In this document: in pieces, positions 61,204 to 64,000 of the stretch
Position numbering within the stretch: the stretch's first letter is position 1
Layout: each line of letters starts with the position of its first letter
Assembly (NCBI RefSeq): GCF_002078875.1
Contig: NC_034414.1
Coordinates: 22,064,616 to 22,128,615, forward strand
DNA from: Numida meleagris
Lineage: Eukaryota; Chordata; Aves; Galliformes; Numididae
DNA: 64,000 nucleotides
Direction: 5' to 3'
Made by a program: the position numbers and the translations under genes
Notes under the pieces: generated by a model
What the model was told of the DNA's origin: nothing
Databases searched by the model: none
The model's input: only the letters and a program-made list of their open reading frames with translations

Positions 61204-62577
61204 GTGAGTGAGTCTCAGAGTGTTTTCCCAGCTCACAGAAGCGTGGTGGGTCAAGGTGTTTGTTCTAGGAGTGAAACAGAAAGTAACCATGCCGGTCATT
61301 TGTATGTCAAAGCCGAACGTTCTGTTCGGTGCAGGTTTGCGTGCCCTGGTTTTCCCATCGGAGCAGCGGCAGCGGCAGACCTGCAAGGTGCAGCAACACA
61401 CAATGCTCCTATTCCTTCCTTGTTATCCTACCTTGTTATCCCCTCCGTCACCAGCTGTGTGATTATTGCTGGTGATGGGTGGTGGTTGAGACAAAACAAG
61501 AACAGTGGGGTATTTAAAAAACCTTAACTAACACTCTAGACTTTTCCTGCCTGTTTCAGCATTGCTGCTCAGTGAGCAGCTCCTCACACGCCTCCTGGCG
61601 GCACAGAGGCTGAGTGTCAATGTTCGGTGCTGAATAAGTAACAAGTACAGTGAATGGAAATAATGTTTTATCTGGGGATTACTTTTAAATAGATCCTGCG
61701 TTCCGAACCTGAACAACTTGAAAATGTGAAAATGTTTTATTCTGACCCCCTAACTGCAGGCAGGGGGGTGAAAACTAGATTAGGATCCAAAAACGCAGCT
61801 ATATTTTTATAAGAGATGCATTGTGAGGCACAAACTGCCACTTCTGCTAGCTCATCTACTGGCTTCTACTAATGGTGTAAGAAGTAGATAAATACCTAAA
61901 ATTGGACTTGGCCTTTAGTAACACCATCCCCCTCCAATTGTTTAGACTGCATTATATATATATTTTTTAATTTATTTATGCAGTTTCTTCCAGTGTTGAG
62001 AATGTGCTGGTGGACTGGAGTTCTTCAGCACCCAACGCCATGTTAAATAAGCAGGGCCAAACCTAGCTCTGGAACTGCGGGATTGCATCTCCAGAGGGGA
62101 AAACTTAATATTTTAACCATTCTTCATGACTGTGTGCTACGTGGTATATGAAAGAATGAGTGGAGTGGAACAGAATGACTGATAAACAACTAAATTTAGA
62201 TGAAATGTTTCAAAAACATTGTTTTAAACTGCTGCAGAAGTGTAAACCTCAGTTTTCTTGGAACTGTTTCATGTGTGTTTTCAGTTAGATGCACACTGGT
62301 GAGTGAATTCAAGAATAAGTTAAACATTCTGTAAAGAAGCGTAAACTGTTAGTACCTACCCATTTACAGAAAGTTTATTGCCTAAGAGACTGAGTGCCTA
62401 TGAACACACACCTGCTTGTACACCTCTCTAGTTACATACTACTACACGAACTGTGCTGTGACTTTTCCTTGGTAAGCTTTCTGGGGGCAACTCAGTGAAG
62501 TGATAGATAAGATGATGTACATACGTGTTGATCTTTTGTGTGCGTGTCCATAAATGATACGCTATTTCTTTTTCTAG
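61204..62577 (+). other. ACCS intron
   Basis: This 1.4-kb phase-0 intron has donor GTGAGT and acceptor TTTCTAG ending at 62577. If it were retained, the reading frame would run on to a stop near 61,527, giving a 305-codon product without the PLP domain. A short TA dinucleotide run occurs at about 61,952-61,963. Confidence 0.88.
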
Positions 62578-62637
62578 GGTATAATTAATTTTGGCACCAG
62601 TGAGAATAAGCTCTGCTTTGACCTGATGTCCAAACGG
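62578..62637 (+). CDS. ACCS: ACCS second coding exon (20 codons)
   Basis: The exon follows TTTCTAG, ends before GTAAGT, and is in phase 0 on both sides. It encodes GIINFGTSENKLCFDLMSKR, which contains the ACC-synthase-family signature around Gly-Thr-Ser-Glu-Asn-Lys-Leu, in the segment leading into the PLP-binding fold. It joins ...DEDTNPN of the previous exon without a split codon, exactly as in the remembered human protein. The PLP-binding lysine and the rest of the catalytic domain lie downstream of the window, so catalytic competence cannot be judged here. Confidence 0.96.
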
Positions 62638-64000
62638 GTAAGTCCTATTCCTAAGAGAAATACCAAATATTCTGGGGGATTCCTCCTCAGTGTCTGTGCT
62701 TTCCTATAGTTATTGCTGCTGTTGGGGTTTCTCTGGCAAAGCTTTTCCTCCTGAATTACTTATTGTTGAAAGCCACTTCTGAATCCAGCTATTAGTACAC
62801 TGATTGATGTTATTTTTCCGGGAGGGTAGGAGCAGGGAGTTTTCTGTTCCTTTTCATTGTGTTTCCCTGGAGGAGTGTACTTTGCTCATTGAATTATTTA
62901 AGACTCAGTACTTAAATGAAAATAAGATGCATTTCATTTTCTCCTACTGACCGTATTGTATTTAATACGGACGTTTCAGAGCGACTTTAGACTCTTTAAT
63001 TTCAAGAATCTTCACAGCTTGGGACAGAGGAAGTTGTCTCTGCCCATTATGAAGCTGCACAGTTTGAACACCCAGTTCTGAACTTATCTAAAATTTGAGA
63101 GGAAGGCAGCAGCGAATGCGACATCTCATGAAATCTCTTGAAATCATACTGGGACTGCTGCTAGTCAGCTGCTTCGTTCAGTCCCATGAAACAAGTTGCA
63201 CAACTGTTAAAAAAAAAAAAGAGAGAGAGAGAACAACAGAGCTGTGCCTTAGAGGGGCATTTCTTGATTTTTCATTAAAATTATTTCTTGGATTCAGCCC
63301 CCTGGGTGGGAAGCCTGCACTTTTCCTAGCTGCAGCTGCCTAGGGGGGGAAGGTAGCTGAGTGTCCGACAATCAGGCTCTACGGTTTGAAACTCGCTGTT
63401 ACTCCCGTTCCTCCAATTTCCACCCTCAAAATGTTCCTTTTATTCCTGCTCACCACACCACTGACTCGGGGATGCTACCCCACTGCTCGGCCTTCCAGCT
63501 GAAGGAACAGGTAAGGCAGAGCTGCTGCGTGGTGGCTGTGCGCACAGAAGGTGCTCTATGGGCTGCATAGGTTGTGCCTTCCTTCCCTCACTGTACTTTC
63601 CCCAAACTAACACAGTGTCTGCAGCAAGTAGTGCAGAGGGAGACAGCAGCTGGTCACATCTTCATTAGCCTTGTTGTGGGAATGAGCTGTAGTGTGATGA
63701 GCTGTCATGCATGTGACAAGACGCTACTGCTTCCAGCTTCATCACAGCCCAGAGTTACATAAAGGGTTCACTGAATGTAGCACCAGCTGGGATTGCAGGA
63801 AAAATAATTTGTTGCTGCTGAGGACAGTAAATACTCACTGTTTCCACTGAGTAAAGCAGTGTATAGGATTTCTGTCTTCAACTTTTGGCCCTTAGATTAG
63901 ATAATATTCTGTGTCATGAGATCTCATGATAATCTTCATTTTGGTTGGCCTGTCTGGTATCTTAGCCCTTAGAACATTATCCTTAAGGGTTCTCCTCTTC
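62638..64000 (+). other. ACCS intron continuing past the window end
   Basis: The next exon of the family, the block around 'YADWRGH' in the human protein, was not found, so the window ends inside an intron. A 12-base A run followed by (GA)6 lies at 63209-63232. Short open frames here look like chance. Confidence 0.7.

Noticed and set aside
62951..62970. Perfect 7-bp inverted repeat CCGTATT...AATACGG with a 6-base loop
   Set aside because: A short hairpin in an intron with no conserved context; this arm length is expected by chance in a 64-kb window.

Overview
The window is vertebrate nuclear DNA from a bird, most likely chicken or a close galliform. It holds spliced genes with GT/AG introns and CpG-island promoters. 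Fragments of the CR1 retroposon, the dominant avian LINE, are scattered through it on both strands, and there is one short mariner-type element that looks like the galliform Galluhop family. No prokaryotic features, tRNA, rRNA or CRISPR were seen. The gene order ALKBH3 - C11orf96 - ACCS, all on the + strand, matches the order I recall from human 11p11.

Region by region: (1) 1-12,038 is the 3' part of ALKBH3, with four coding exons (1240-1328, 4538-4747, 11310-11408, 11946-12038) that join in phase and carry the Fe(II)/2-oxoglutarate dioxygenase residues. Its 5' exons lie left of the window. (2) 12,039-18,900 is 3' UTR and intergenic DNA. (3) 18,930-20,195 is a CpG island with GC boxes, a TATA box and the intronless C11orf96 gene (120 codons), whose 3' UTR carries AU-rich motifs and a poly(A) signal. 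(4) 20,200-57,600 is about 37 kb without a recognisable gene, holding CR1 fragments, a G-quadruplex-capable run and a compound pentanucleotide microsatellite with a 25-N gap. (5) 57,715-58,680 is a second CpG island that runs into an 810-N assembly gap (58,681-59,490), the probable ACCS promoter and first exon. (6) 60,593-64,000 holds the first two coding exons of ACCS (60610-61203 and 62578-62637); the rest of the gene lies to the right.

The three genes are neighbours but share no visible pathway: ALKBH3 is a nucleic-acid demethylase, C11orf96 is a small protein of unknown role with features of an inducible gene, and ACCS is a PLP-fold ACC-synthase homologue. The most interesting points are the ACCS N-terminus, which has a basic patch and a strong coiled coil like mammalian ACCSL, the start-codon question in C11orf96, and the GC-rich pentamer array bordering the gap at the likely ACCS promoter. 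Coding calls rest on exon translation, splice sites and remembered family sequences; no search was run.
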